DNA from: Diogma glabrata
Taxonomy: Eukaryota; Arthropoda; Insecta; Diptera; Cylindrotomidae
Direction of reading: 5' to 3'
Length of the DNA: 64,000 nt
NCBI GenBank assembly: GCA_963693315.1
Contig: OY856188.1
Location: 195,186,322 to 195,250,321 of the forward strand
The translations under genes were made by a program, and so were the position numbers. Shown in pieces: positions 22,701 through 31,285 of this stretch (within the stretch, counting starts at the first letter, position 1; each line of letters starts with the position of its first letter). Under the pieces are notes generated by a model, which was not told the DNA's origin, ran no database searches, and worked only from the letters and a program-made list of their open reading frames with translations.

Positions 22701-25700
22701 GAAAATTTTAAACTTTAAAAAAGATTATCATTCTCATCAGGGCTAGCCGACTAGATAAACTATCAAAAAATGTCAACGCTTATATAAACCAAAAATTATT
22801 CTACATCTCTAGCGAAGTATAAAAAAACAAAAAATTTACATAAACATATGTTTAATAGATTCAGGTCATCTAGTCATCTGCTTCTCGCCGATACGAGCTT
22901 CTTATTCAATACTAGTATGTCTAGAGTATAACAAAACAATGATCACTAGAGAAACTAATTGACTAAACCTGAATCTATTAAATATATGTTTATGTAAATT
23001 TTTTGTTTTTTTATACTTCGCTAGAGATGTAGAATAATTTTTGGTTTAAAAAAGCGTTGACATTTTTTGATAGTTTATCTAGTCGGCTAGCCCTGATGAG
23101 AATGATAATCTTTTTTAAAGTTTAAAATTTTCTCATTGGTATCCTTTTAAAATTTATTTTAGAATTTTTCATTCCACAGTTTTTTGAATAAAATCCAATT
23201 TAACGTTTTTTCATGTTTTCTTTCTCTACTTAGTTCCGAACCTATGTAATAAAAAAACTTTAAAAGTTTTTGAAAATATAGAAAAAGTGGTAACTTTTGA
23301 ACGAAAAATATAAGGAAGTGTAAAATACGCATAATCTTATTTATTAAAGGGGTGGGAGGGAAAATACCATTTAAAACCCAGTCATGTGGGATATCAAATG
23401 AAAGAGCCCTTAATTTAAGAAACATTCATATTTTTTTTAGAATTTTGCGGTGCACAGTTTTTGAATTATTGTCAAAAAAGTGGAACAAAAAGTTGACCCC
23501 CCCCCCCCCCCCTCTGCGTTTCGACGTTGATTGACAGAAAAATTTGAAAAAACACACGGAGATAGGAAATTTGATAAACCCTGAACGAAAATTATAGCGA
23601 AGTGTCAGGTAAATATTTTTCTGAATTTTGAGGGGATGAGATTGGGGAAGGGTGAAAAAAATCATTTTTGATCCTAACGAGTGTGGTCTCATATGAAAGA
23701 GCAATTAATTTAAGAAACATTCTAATTTTTTTTAGAATTTTTTCGAGCACGCTTTTTGATTTATTGTCAAAAATTGGCAACAAAAAGTTGGTTCCCCCCT
23801 CTGCGTTTCGACGTTGATTGACAGAAAAAATTGAAACAACACACAGAGATAGGAAATTTAATAAACCCTAAACGAAAACTGTAGCGGAGTGTCACATAAT
23901 TGTTTTTCTGTATTTTGAGGGGATGAGATTGGGGTAGGGTGAAAAAAATCATTTTTGATCCCAACGAGTGGGGTGTCATGTGGAAGAGCACTTAATTTAA
24001 GAAACATTGTAAATTTTTTTAGAATTTTACGGTACATAGTTTTTGAATTATTGTCAATTTTTATTGAATTGTTATTTGAATTCATAATGTATAATTTCCA
24101 ATTTAAACCATTTAATTGAATCTCTCTTTAGTTACCCTAATCTGCTATTGCTAATATTTAACGAGATGTAACATTTTGTGTATAATTTGAATCAATTTTC
24201 AAATGATATTGCTATTGAAATTTACAATTAAAAAATCATTTTTATGTGCCAATGGTCTACCAATATAAAAAGTCTACAACACAACTTTATTTTTTTTCAA
24301 CAACGTTCACGGAACCCTCAGCGAGCGAATTTTATTCGCACTTGACTGACTTTGTTTTAATTAACAATTAAAGTTATTCTGCGTAAAGTAACGAATGGTA
24401 TACATAATGTTAAAATAAAAACAAATATTTCTCTTACTCAGACTAACGTTTTTCCTAAAATAATCTCTAATTTTTTCCTACTTTTATATTTTCAGAAAAA
24501 GAATCTAGTTTTGTTGCAAATATTGTACAAGCGGCAAATAGAAAAATTCGTAGAAATGCTCATCGAAAAAGTACAACGTCTGCTACGCCGGATTCAATTT
24601 CGTTAGACAGTAGCACGGTAAGTTATCAAAGTTTCAAACATGGGTCATCCTCCAGTTATGTCTTTATTCCGCTTGATTTGTTGAGTAATGTGTAAACCAG
24701 TTGTAATAAAAATAAAAAAAAAATAAATGTTACATTTTGTTTTATTACGAAACGGATTAACGGATTAATTAAACGGATTAATTAAACGGAAACAAAAGTT
24801 CGTTGAAAGTAACTTCAGACTTCGTGTAAATCACTACGAACGTTTTATTAACTACAGTATCGACCGAGACTGAAAATATTGGAGGATGACCTGAAAACCA
24901 TTTATTTTTGTATGCTTTATCTAATCAATAATTTTTTTTATCATTTTTCGATATAATTTTAAAGTCGGCCGAATCAAAAGAGCATTTAAAACGGTAAGTC
25001 TTGCAAAAGTTATTTTTTGACTGATAATAAATTAATATTATTTATTATTTTTAGCTTTGGTAGTGATGACTCAACAACAATTCAACGGCGAAGGAATTCC
25101 AATACAGATGAATTGTTATCAGGATCAAAAACTCGACTATCCGAAGATGAAATTAATGATAGTGCATTCGCTGATATGGGTACGTTTTAATTATTTTTTA
25201 TATTTATTCCTGTCATTACCATTAGAACTTGAAAATTAACTTTATATCTCTTGAATTACATTTTGACTAACAAATCAACTTTATCATATTATTTTATTCA
25301 AAAGTAGTGACAATAAATTTTGTTTATTTTTATAAACTATTTGCAATAAAAACTAATCAGGTTTGAGGTTTCTAAATCAAAAAAGAGTATTTGGTCTTGG
25401 AATACAAAGAGTTCACTACTCAAGTAGTACACGTACACGTCCAGCAACAATACATTTGGCAGAGGTATATGTTAGTTAAAAAAAAGGTTTTATGTGCATT
25501 AACGGCAATTCGATATGAAATTCTATCTATGATTGAATTTATATGAAAATCTTAGGGAAGGATTTCAAACCGAATAATCGTAGTAATCTGGATTAAAAAA
25601 AATAATTTAAATTAGGGATTTGCATGGTAAAATATTGAACTCAATACTAATATACTAACTTAGTTTTTATTTTAATTTATAACGAATGAACAATAATATT

Positions 25701-28386
25701 TTGGAATTCGGGGAACTTCCATGTCCCTCGTCTCTTTCTAATGGCTTCATCTCTCTTTATGTTGCTTTCACTCACCCTGTTTCTGGTGGTTAAATTCAAT
25801 TACAACTTCGCCTCCAAGGAGTTATTGGATTTTGCTATGCAGTCGAATTCTATACTGATTTTTGGCAACTTTACGTAGATCATAAATTTTTAGTATTTTT
25901 ACAGGCTTCTACGATTTCGTAGTGTTGGTTAATACAGATCATATTATTGCTTTAAAAATGAGTTTTTACTGAGCTTGAAATTTTAAGTTTTATTCAGAAT
26001 TTAACAAATAACGGCTGCGGATTGAGTGGGTTTTGGAGAAAAAATGCGACAAAACATTGAAAAAAAATGCTTTGATTTAAGCGAGTGATATTTTAAATGT
26101 AAACTGTCGTGCTCACGGCAGAGTTTGGAATCGTTTTTCATTGTTTTTGTTGTTATTTTTTCTTCAAAAATTCCAAGTTTGTACTGAGGGATTACTGTGA
26201 AAATATCTTTTGGACATTCTTACATTTAATCTCTGTTTACATTTAAGCATAACGAATTAGGAATACCTCTGTTATCGAAACTTTTGTACGACAAACTCTA
26301 AAAACTGTATGTTGGTCAAAACCGTCAGTTTATTCAGAATTTAACATTCAACTGATACTCAGGATAATCTCAAGCATCAATTTGAGTGATTTTTGGAATA
26401 AAAAAATTCTACAAAAATTGAAAAAAATCTTGATGATTATTAATTGGTGTTTTGGAATTGGAAAGCTTCCAAAAATTTCAAAAATATTCTGCCATTCCTA
26501 GCCCCGTTGCTCGACTAAGCTCAAACTTAAGCACGGTGCATGTTTTGGTCCACACCTTTTAGTTTATATGTCACTTGACAAGATTTGCGACTACTCATTT
26601 TTCTGGATTAAAAAAAGAATAGACTAACTAACAACCACTTACATATTTTGCAAAATTTTTGTCCAAAAAAAAAATACGTTGCTGGAAATTTCAAAATAAG
26701 TAAGGGGTTAACGTACGTTTTTTCAAATCTTAAGAAATTACTTGTCATGGATCATGGCAAATGACGTAAAACTGGCCATACAACTGGCTACGTAAAATTG
26801 GCCATAAATCGAAAATCATAATTTTTACGTACAAAACAAAAATATGTTGCCATTACTAGACCCGTTGCTCGATTAAGCTCAAACTTCAGCACGGTGCATG
26901 TTTTGGTCCCACCTTTCAGTTTATATGTCACTTGACAAGATTTGTGACTACTCATTTTTCTGGATTAAAAAAAGAATTGGATAATTCTTTCATTCTAGCA
27001 AGTGATATTTTGAATTAAAGCTGCCGTTGTGCTGAGCACATATATCGCGTATAAAATCGTTGTTCTCATTGTTTTTGCTGTCACGGGTAAAGTTGCATTA
27101 TACTACTGGAAGAAAAATATTAATTCTTGGTAACTCATAAATTCTAACAATATTTTGAAAATAGGAATAAAATCGTAAAATATTATTTGTGTTACTTTTG
27201 ATTTACAAACTTGAGATAATTGTTAACCTTCAGCTGTGTTACATTAAAGTGTTTGCTTTTTACTGACAACGAAAATTTTTCAAAAATGTCAATAAAACAA
27301 TTTCAATTCTTTATTTCGACAGGATCAATGTCTTTAACGACAGTCACACAAGTCTTGGATACAAAATTACGCTCTCTACGAACAACACCACCAACAACTG
27401 AAAATGAAGTTCAAGAACATAAACCATTAACACTTGGTGAAAATATACCATATGCTGATGAATCACCCGAACGTCCGATACGTTCAAAACCAATCCGATC
27501 TTTATCCAGCCTTCAACGTAACGATTTAACATCACAAAGTACAACACCACCAAACTCACCACAGACTAGTCAAGAAAATATTAATAAAACAAGTGATAAA
27601 GAGATAAAACAAAAAACTCCATCAATATCATCAACAACATCAACGACATCATCGACAACAACAACAAACGCAACAACAACATCATCATCTTCATCAGATG
27701 AAACTGATGCTTCAATCACAAGTAATCACAAACATAATGGGCGCGATCAATCCTCAACGATTCAAACTACAACAAATAGTAGTAATAGTTCAAGTAACAA
27801 TCCAACACAATCCAAGTCGATGCGAATTGATTCCGAAGTTCTACGTGAAATGAATCAAATCTTTTCCGATTTGGAAAAATTTAAAACAAAGTTAAATCGT
27901 TCACTTTCGTTGAATTACAAAAATCGTGATGAGTTATGTTGTTGTAATAATAATAACAACACAACAAATAGTAATTTAAATAATAGTAGTTATACTAATC
28001 TTAATCGTAATTCTAATAATAGTAATATAAATAGTAACATTACGTTAAGACAACAAAATCAAAATCAAATACAACAAAATCGTTTCTCATTAACAAAAGA
28101 TGAAAAGACTGATAAGAATATAAGTAAGAAAAGACAATTGCAAGATATAAAAAATCATCGACGACATCATGCAATTGGTAGTCGTTCAATAAAACGAAGA
28201 CACACGGTTGGTGGTACACATGATTATTCGAATAAAATTATAAATTGTTATGAAAATAATAATGGTGGAGTTGGTGGTGTTGGTGATCAACCGATTCGTA
28301 CCAGCTCACCCGAATTGGTTTTATCAAAAAAAAAAGATTTAAACAAATCATCACACCAAGAACAAGAAAATAGTTATCATTATTAA
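7455..28386 (+). CDS. RhoGAP19D-like: Rho GTPase-activating protein, ARHGAP21/23-like (3' part, 8 exons)
   Basis: The joined exons 7455-7712, 8759-9432, 17807-18044, 18105-18228, 24496-24617, 24965-24993, 25055-25179 and 27323-28386 total 2634 nt: 877 codons and a TAA. All junctions are GT-AG and phases match (0,2,0,1,0,2,1). The protein starts inside a PH domain and carries a full RhoGAP domain at about residues 190-420 of the assembled piece. That domain has the arginine finger in GIYRIPGN, the SSLLK block and MEPRNLAIVFGP. A Ser/Thr/Asn-rich tail of roughly 450 residues follows. RhoGAP domains speed GTP hydrolysis by Rho-family GTPases; ARHGAP21/23 relatives act at membranes and cell junctions on Cdc42/Rho. 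The family's N-terminal PDZ region is not in view. Introns 2 and 4 (8.4 and 6.3 kb) are mostly transposons. The family call is confident; the exact orthologue is inferred. Confidence 0.88.
8009..8070. repeat. 62-nt loopless perfect palindrome in intron 1
   Basis: Arms of 31 nt pair with a single A/G mismatch: GACATGAGATG outside, then TCACCCAAAG-ATTTTAAAT meeting at its own complement with no loop. As DNA it could extrude a cruciform; as RNA it would be a tight hairpin in the first intron. No flanking duplication is obvious. Confidence 0.9.
8595..8699 (+). CDS. Possible alternative first coding exon of the RhoGAP gene
   Basis: An ATG in good context (A at -3, G at +4) opens 35 codons beginning MEYLPTNDQQN and ending KLSSGY. 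It then meets a consensus-like donor 'gtatgag' at 8700. The exon ends in phase 0 and the next exon (8759) begins in phase 0, so the join is in frame. An in-frame TGA at 8580, with no AG acceptor between it and the ATG, argues against a skipped internal exon. It would give an isoform lacking the PH and all upstream domains. There is no transcript evidence; it rests on frame, donor and start context alone. Confidence 0.4.
8759..9432 (+). CDS. RhoGAP gene exon: linker and first half of GAP domain
   Basis: 674 nt (224 codons plus 2 nt) from a 'gttttatttttttag' acceptor to an 'AG|gtaagt' donor. The first ~100 residues are a Ser/Thr/Lys-rich linker. The GAP domain then opens with 'GVPLTHCPPSDENEYVPYIV' and carries the arginine finger in GIYRIPGN (Arg codon 9221-9223). 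The segment 'WEDVNVVSSLLKLFIRRLP', with the conserved Lys, follows. Order and spacing match ARHGAP21/23. The codon split at the 3' end (AG|A) is completed by the exon at 17807, 8.4 kb away. Confidence 0.92.
9433..10034. other. Start of 8.4-kb intron: repeat fragment and degenerate short repeats
   Basis: From about 9470 to 9530 the sequence ('ttccacaacaacatgcgttc') matches the end of the repeat family seen complete at 20990-21640 and 42835-43390. From about 9545 to 9815 motifs like 'ttggcatgtgtcag' and 'gctggtcgacatg' recur irregularly, suggesting an eroded minisatellite. No gene is visible. The 5' untranslated part of the LINE that follows probably starts near 9960. Confidence 0.45.
10445..10934. 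mobile_element. 490-bp palindromic MITE, copy 2
   Basis: Same family as 2797-3362: shared blocks include 'accacgtccttgacgagtcc', 'gattcggcc...ttcgttcggcaa' and the central 'gacaaccc/gggttgtc' turn. The left arm has lost ~30 nt relative to copy 1. It is flanked by a 3-bp duplication TTC (10442-10444, 10935-10937) and splits the endonuclease frame of the surrounding LINE, so it is younger than that LINE. Confidence 0.85.
12163..12175. repeat. Left 13-bp target-site duplication of nested LINE
   Basis: GTCATTAAATACA here is repeated exactly at 16518-16530. Removing one copy and everything between restores a continuous reading frame of the outer LINE across the junction. Confidence 0.95.
12265..13563 (-). 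pseudogene. LINE RNase H domain and C-terminal zinc knuckle
   Basis: 432 codons open. Residues about 150-270 form an RNase H fold: 'YTDGSR' (first Asp), 'FQAEIFAI' (Glu), 'ISDSQAAL' (Asp) and 'GNAIADALAK' (last Asp). The His normally found before the last motif (W-x-P-G-H) is absent: the text reads WAPCLTGIQGNA. The tail has 'CRFC...ETMEHVICSCPEL', the C-C-H-C arrangement of the R1/LOA/I group. The frame is the same as the RT frame upstream; only a TAG at 13579-13581 separates them, in a position where relatives have Trp. Dead only by that codon in this part. Confidence 0.85.
13579..14832 (-). pseudogene. LINE reverse transcriptase domain
   Basis: 417 codons. Motifs appear in order: 'KSPGGDGIFPVFLQ', 'FIPKPGK', 'YRPISLTSF', 'HAYQTGQSTETALHKIV', 'FMDIQGAFDNV' (first catalytic Asp), 'GCPQGGVLSPLLW', 'GYADDLAV' (YADD box) and 'INPQKTSIV'. 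All three RT aspartates are present. The frame differs from the endonuclease frame upstream, so a frameshift lies between 14833 and 14977. The downstream stop at 13579 truncates it before RNase H. Confidence 0.88.
14978..16006 (-). pseudogene. LINE APE-type endonuclease domain
   Basis: 342 codons. After an N-terminal Ser/Asp-rich part come 'VQINLHRSE', 'LAFIQEPWA' (catalytic Glu), 'IIACDANAHHTVWGSS' (Asp/Asn), 'VLDLTLTN' and 'MSDHAYI' (terminal Asp-His). This is the full set of endonuclease landmarks of the R1/LOA group. These enzymes nick target DNA to prime reverse transcription. The frame ends at 14978, before the RT, because of a frameshift. Confidence 0.87.
15955..16130 (-). repeat. Three ~58-bp tandem repeats coding a peptide repeat
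   Basis: Upstream of and inside the endonuclease ORF, three imperfect units translate to M-S-D-S-x-I/V-M-x-D-x-x-A-Y-x-K/N-x-D-S. One unit carries a TAA (M-P-D-stop). A longer open piece (16255-16040, starting MWLTNVPPYF) runs into the same repeats, so the original ORF probably began upstream of them. Confidence 0.75.
16518..17508 (+). pseudogene. CR1/L2-like LINE ORF2, 3' part, resuming after nested insertion
   Basis: Begins with the second copy of the 13-bp target site and continues the RT frame: 'IKYNQQPKCLDITLDRTLSF', 'KTRNNISHKLAGS', then 'YSVAEYGAPVWLNSTHTQKV' and 'LSNIAPPALRRLHALM'. Near 17100-17225 'PGFDLPRHTWTTLNQIRTNH' and 'CDCGAP' form the usual C-terminal Cys motif. Several stops and frame changes occur. 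The coding tail ends near 17350; 'aataaaattt' near 17500 may mark the element's 3' end. Confidence 0.8.
17807..18044 (+). CDS. RhoGAP gene exon: second half of GAP domain
   Basis: 238 nt. The acceptor is 'ttttttttcag' (17797-17806) and the first base completes the Arg codon from exon 8759-9432. It encodes 'LPPHCYETLKILIKHL' and the catalytic-core block 'MEPRNLAIVFGPSIVRSS', whose Asn helps position the arginine finger and the GTPase. It ends 'RIVEALVLY' in phase 0 at a 'gtaagt' donor. It matches ARHGAP21/23 without gaps. Confidence 0.92.
18105..18228 (+). CDS. RhoGAP gene exon: end of GAP domain and linker
   Basis: 124 nt, separated from the preceding exon by only a 60-nt intron. The first residues 'YLFFFEND' (start at 18105 after TTTAG) form the terminal helix of the GAP domain. 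An acidic/Pro-Val linker follows. It ends in phase 1 at a 'gtaagt' donor; the next exon starts 6.3 kb downstream. Confidence 0.85.
18700..19870 (-). pseudogene. Ty1/Copia retrotransposon 3' part: RT, RNase H, LTR start
   Basis: Minus strand. Near 19865 'QPPGFEVDG' and 'VCKLKKSLYV' are the classic Copia RT entry. 19740-19465 holds 'YGFIQSETDHCLYIKK' and 'DVDDLLIACK' (catalytic Asp pair). 19285-18761 is the RNase H region: 'IRYLKGT', 'SWMSRKQSCVAVSSTEAE', 'EAIWLRRLL', 'IYEDNQSCL' and 'HIDTKYHFIRN'. Just past the stop, a purine run 'GAGGGAGGAG' precedes TGTTGGAAATACA (minus, from 18743). That is what a polypurine tract and LTR start look like. Frameshifts between the blocks disable it. Confidence 0.85.
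19842..20730 (-). pseudogene. Ty3/Gypsy gag relic with leader remnant
   Basis: Minus strand: 'IGSMEQFEVSGGNF' (about 20495-20445) is the N-terminal gag signature. 20249-20080 gives 'YGDFLDDALADRFIVGLK', 'QQELLKNAEEPFNKYCEIAL' and 'TLEMS', a Gypsy-type capsid C-terminus. Further upstream, at about 20715-20700, 'TTGGCGACGAATAAATTGGG' resembles the primer-binding/leader region that follows a Gypsy 5' LTR. The gag runs directly into Copia RT near 19865. The two families are therefore juxtaposed by insertion or deletion rather than being one element. Confidence 0.65.
20731..22692. other. Intronic repeat stretch without genes
   Basis: Contains a T-run (about 20950-20972), a repeat-family copy (20990-21640) and otherwise unrecognised A+T-rich DNA. 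No coding frame shows family features. Confidence 0.5.
20990..21640 (+). repeat. ~0.6-kb dispersed repeat, family R (copy 1)
   Basis: Matches 42835-43390 in inverted orientation and 41390-41625 in direct orientation. Shared blocks include 'cacaacgacatgcgttctaa', 'aatatgacataggccaata', 'gtggtatgtgatatctcacg', 'gggttgtcacacccgtagat' and 'ctgatccctccatgcgtacg'. The outermost ~70 bp also occur alone at about 9470. No ORF and no clear terminal inverted repeat, so the transposon class is unknown. Confidence 0.75.
22693..23140. mobile_element. 448-bp foldback element
   Basis: Arms of about 175 bp are near-perfect inverted copies, starting ACCAATGAGAAAATTTTAAA and ending with its complement at 23140. 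About 95 bp between them (22870-22965) is unpaired. It sits immediately upstream of the tandem-repeat element (23150-24350). No flanking duplication was confirmed. Confidence 0.85.
23150..24350 (+). repeat. Tandem-repeat element T, copy A (3 units of ~290 bp)
   Basis: Units are marked by 'atgaaagagc' followed by 'ttaatttaagaaacatt' at about 23397, 23692 and 23980 (spacing 295 and 288). Each contains a 'cgtttcgacgttgattgaca' block and a variable C/G-rich tract (a pure C run at about 23499-23515). A non-tandem tail follows (24060-24350), ending 'CACGGAACCCT' and the hairpin GCGAATTTTATTCGC. The same units and tail form 51131-53023. Confidence 0.85.
24496..24617 (+). CDS. RhoGAP gene exon: basic segment after GAP domain
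   Basis: 122 nt with a 'ttttatattttcag' acceptor. It encodes 'SFVANIVQAANRKIRRNAHR' and a Ser/Thr tail, ending in phase 0 at 'ACG|gtaagt'. The basic stretch resembles the conserved block following the GAP domain in the family and may contribute to membrane or nuclear localisation (inference). Confidence 0.85.
24965..24993 (+). CDS. RhoGAP gene 29-nt micro-exon
   Basis: Encodes SAESKEHLK plus two bases of Arg between an AAG acceptor and a 'gtaagt' donor. It is needed to keep frame between 24617 (phase 0) and 25055, whose first base completes the Arg codon. Skipping it would shift the frame. Confidence 0.75.
25055..25179 (+). CDS. RhoGAP gene exon: acidic/Ser segment
   Basis: 125 nt after 'tattatttttag'. 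It encodes 'FGSDDSTTIQRRRNSNTDEL' and 'KTRLSEDEINDSAFADM'. It ends in phase 1 ('ATG G|gtacgt') and is completed by GA at 27323 to give Gly. 'RRRNSNTDE' has basic-plus-Ser character, a possible phosphorylation site (inference). Confidence 0.85.
25180..27322 (+). other. Intron with degenerate direct repeats
   Basis: No gene. A ~130-bp block ('cccgttgctcgactaagctc...cttgacaagatttgcgacta') at 26491-26620 is repeated at 26849-26976, about 358 bp later. Weaker copies of the surrounding text ('gagtgatattttaaat...gctcacggca') occur near 26080 and 27000. It looks like an old tandem duplication. Confidence 0.7.
27323..28386 (+). CDS. RhoGAP gene last coding exon: Ser/Thr/Asn-rich tail
   Basis: 1064 nt, starting after 'ttatttcgacag'. 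Conserved-looking islands are 'SMSLTTVTQVLDTKLRSL' at the start, 'MRIDSEVLREMNQIFSDLEKF...TKLNRSLSL' in the middle and 'SIKRRHTVGGTHDY' near the end. Between them are Thr/Ser runs (about 27610-27720) and Asn-rich tracts (about 27945-28080) encoded by ACA/TCA/AAT-type simple repeats. The tail has no catalytic domain. Ser/Thr and RRHTVGG motifs suggest phospho-regulation (inference). The TAA is at 28384-28386. Confidence 0.9.
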
Positions 28387-29520
28387 TTACAAAAAAAAAT
28401 AATTTCTTAATTAAATTATTTAATTATTAATTTAAATTTGTATTTGTGAATAATAATTATCTTAACTTAATTAATCCCATAAAAATCGCAAATAGTAGAA
28501 AAACTATTTCTCTTTTATTTAAAAAACAAACGAAATTAATAATTTTACTAATTATTAATAATTATAAAAGCATAATTAAAACTACTATTTCTAAAATAAT
28601 TTAATTAAAAAATTGTGATAATTGTGTGTTTTCGAAATAAATAAAATTAAAAACAAAATTGATTAAATTAATTTAGGTTATTTTGTGTTATAAACATTTT
28701 CTATAATTGTAAACAAAATAATCATAATAATAGATTAGTTTTCTTTAGAACATATTTAAATAATATAAAATTATATCAGAATTAAAAGAAAATTAGTTAA
28801 GAGAATATAATTAAATTTTGTGCAATATTTGCTCAATAAATAAGAAACGATCGTTTTTTTTCAATAGGGACCGTGCGTATCTGATTGTTACGCGCCAAGT
28901 GTTGAGTATACAAACTTTTGGTTCTATTTGAAATTAGTTTGACGTTTGTCGTTTTACATATATTAAATCAAATCGTACTTTTTCTTTAATATTATTAAAA
29001 ATCTCCGTTCCTGTTGCGTAAACTTTAATAAATATTTATGTATATTGTATAAAATGTCGCATAATTAGTGCCTAATTTACTTTATTTTCATTTTAATATT
29101 TTCACAAACAACAAAATAATCGAATAACTTGAAAGGAATACTAGATCATAAAATTTGTTTAACGTGTAATTGGTTGAAAAAAAGAACCAATACTTACAGA
29201 CTCTAACACTTAAAGCGCGACGGTCGAATCAAATAGCAATGCACGGTGCCTATAGAAGATTTAATCATTTTGTGATTTTTTTAAAAAATTAATTTAACAT
29301 TTGTTTTTGTGAAATAAGTTTTTTTCAGTTACTGAAATAATGTTATGGAAAACAAGAAAAAAAAGGAAATTATATTGAAAATTTGAGAATATGTAAATAT
29401 ATGATATGATAAACTTATTTGAACGATGTTGTTGTTATTTTTTGTTTTCAGGGTGTAATGATTTATTCTTCGTGGTAACACAATTTATATATTATAAAAA
29501 TTCACTTTATATTAACAATT
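28387..29520 (+). other. Probable 3' UTR and flank of the RhoGAP gene
   Basis: A+T-rich, no gene. AATAAA signals at 28636-28641, 28640-28645 and 28835-28840 are candidates for polyadenylation; another lies near 29023. The actual site cannot be told from sequence. Confidence 0.5.
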
Positions 29521-29883
29521 TTTTTATTTATTTATGGCTTAGCTTCCTCATTGGAGCCATATCGCCCACAAATCAATTACAAATTTTATAAAATACATAA
29601 ATAGAAAAATACATAAAATGTGAATCTCTAAAAAAATAAATAAATAATACGTAAAAATAGAAATTAATAAGCATCTAATAAGGATATACCAAAAAGATGG
29701 AAGAATAGTCAAATGTTAAGCAATTTCTCTTCAACATAAATAAAACTTGTCCATTCACACAAATTTTTAGATCGACTCATTCACATCACTCTCACACTTC
29801 TATTCCACTCATTCTGATAAACTCATACACATCTTTAATTCCCATTCTATCTTATTTTAAGATTTCATTTAATCGTCTGCCAC

Positions 29884-30513
29884 TCAGACGGTATTGAATT
29901 GCGATCTGATCTGGTCGTACTTAGGGCACACCAGAATCAAATGCTCAATATCCTCCACCACACAACATCTTTCACACAAATTATTTCCATTCAGACGACG
30001 TTTGTACAAACATTCCTTCAGATTGCCACGGCTCATTCGTGTTCTTTCAATCGTTCTTATAATTCTAGTACTTCCCTTGAGGCCCTTATAATAAGGTTTT
30101 CTCAAAGGAATACTCACTAACTCTCTGTACATTTTGCCTTTCACTTGACTTTTATTATCATATTCACACTCCCATTTATGCCAGATCATTTGCTGAAACA
30201 TCTTAAGTACATCCCTTGCATCCTTCCTTTCATACACAATGGCTTGCTCATTCATTCTTCCCTTTTTCGCTAACATATCGGCCTTTTCATTCCTAGTGAT
30301 CAGACAATGCGATGGTATGCATTGAATGGACACCTCACACTGATTTCCTTTCACTAGCCCATATATCATGACCACATACACATTGCCTTGACTACCACCT
30401 CCATTTTGTAGCAAGATCATTCCACTCTTGGAATCGGAGAATATTCTCCTTTTTCTTTCATGTATTTCCAGCTTGATACCTTCATACATTCCAATCCATT
30501 CAGCTCCATCCAT
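29884..30513 (-). pseudogene. LINE RNase H domain and Cys/His tail
   Basis: 209 codons: 'RRIFSDSKSGMILLQNGGG' (Asp), 'IQCIPSHCLITRNEKADMLA' (the W-P-H-x-G-N-E-x-A-D region, with His and last Asp), then 'RRLNGNNLCERCCVVEDIEH' and 'LVCPKYDQIR' for the C-terminal C-C-H-C. The first RNase H Asp lies upstream ('YTDASVNGYG', about 30600) after a frame change. Confidence 0.8.
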
Positions 30514-30729
30514 CCAGTTTTACAGAACTCTCATAGTCAATCACAGGTCCGAACACTTCTATTCCACATCCATATCCATTTACACTAGCATCTGTATAAA
30601 CAGCGAAATATGCATGATACTACATTTGCTCACTCAACCACAGTCTTTTAACTATGGTTTCATTAATTTCATTCTTATTAAGTTTCCCAAAATTCAAACA
30701 CACTACAAGGCTAGCAGGCTTTACACCCG

Positions 30730-31134
30730 ACCAATGTTTCCAATTGAAGAAAACTCGTTTAAGTTTTCGCTGAAAATGGAGGCCTTACAAGTTTTCTTAA
30801 AAGGGGTTGACTCTTTAACCTTGTCAACGTTTCCTCAATTAGTTGATTTTGGTTCGTCTTTATTCTCACTATCTCACGTACTGTGATCCACTATCTCTTA
30901 TAATGGTGAATCACCAACTTTCGAATGATTCCCCTCTTGATGGAAGTTGGTGATTCACCTCTTGATTATAAGAGATAGTGGATCACAGTACGTGAGATAG
31001 TGAGAATGAAGACATACCAAAATCAACTAATTGAGGAAATTGACAAGGTTACAGAGTCAACCCCCTTTTAAGCTTATAAGGCTTCCATTTTCAGCGAAAA
31101 CTTAAACGAGTTTTCTTCAATTGGAAACATTGGT
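30730..31134. mobile_element. 405-bp near-perfect palindromic foldback
   Basis: Arms of about 190 bp pair almost completely: 'accaatgtttccaattgaag' at the left and its complement at the right end. Only about 23 nt ('tcgaatgattcccctc...') separate them near 30925-30950. It is inserted in the LINE between 'GAINSTPIN' and 'GVKPASLVV', cutting its coding region. It has no coding capacity of its own. Confidence 0.9.
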
Positions 31135-31285
31135 TCGGTTGATTGGAGTCGAATTTATCGCCCCCAATACCACTCTCACACATTCATTCACTTTCATCAA
31201 CTTACGAAAACCAACTACAGAACCATCACCATACACTTCTATTCCATACGCAATTTTTGTGGAAACTAACACCTTTCTTAACATA

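Noticed and set aside
27344..27562. Minus-strand frame across the last RhoGAP exon
   Set aside because: Antisense to a well-supported exon; Val/Leu-rich text comes from Thr/Ser codon complements.
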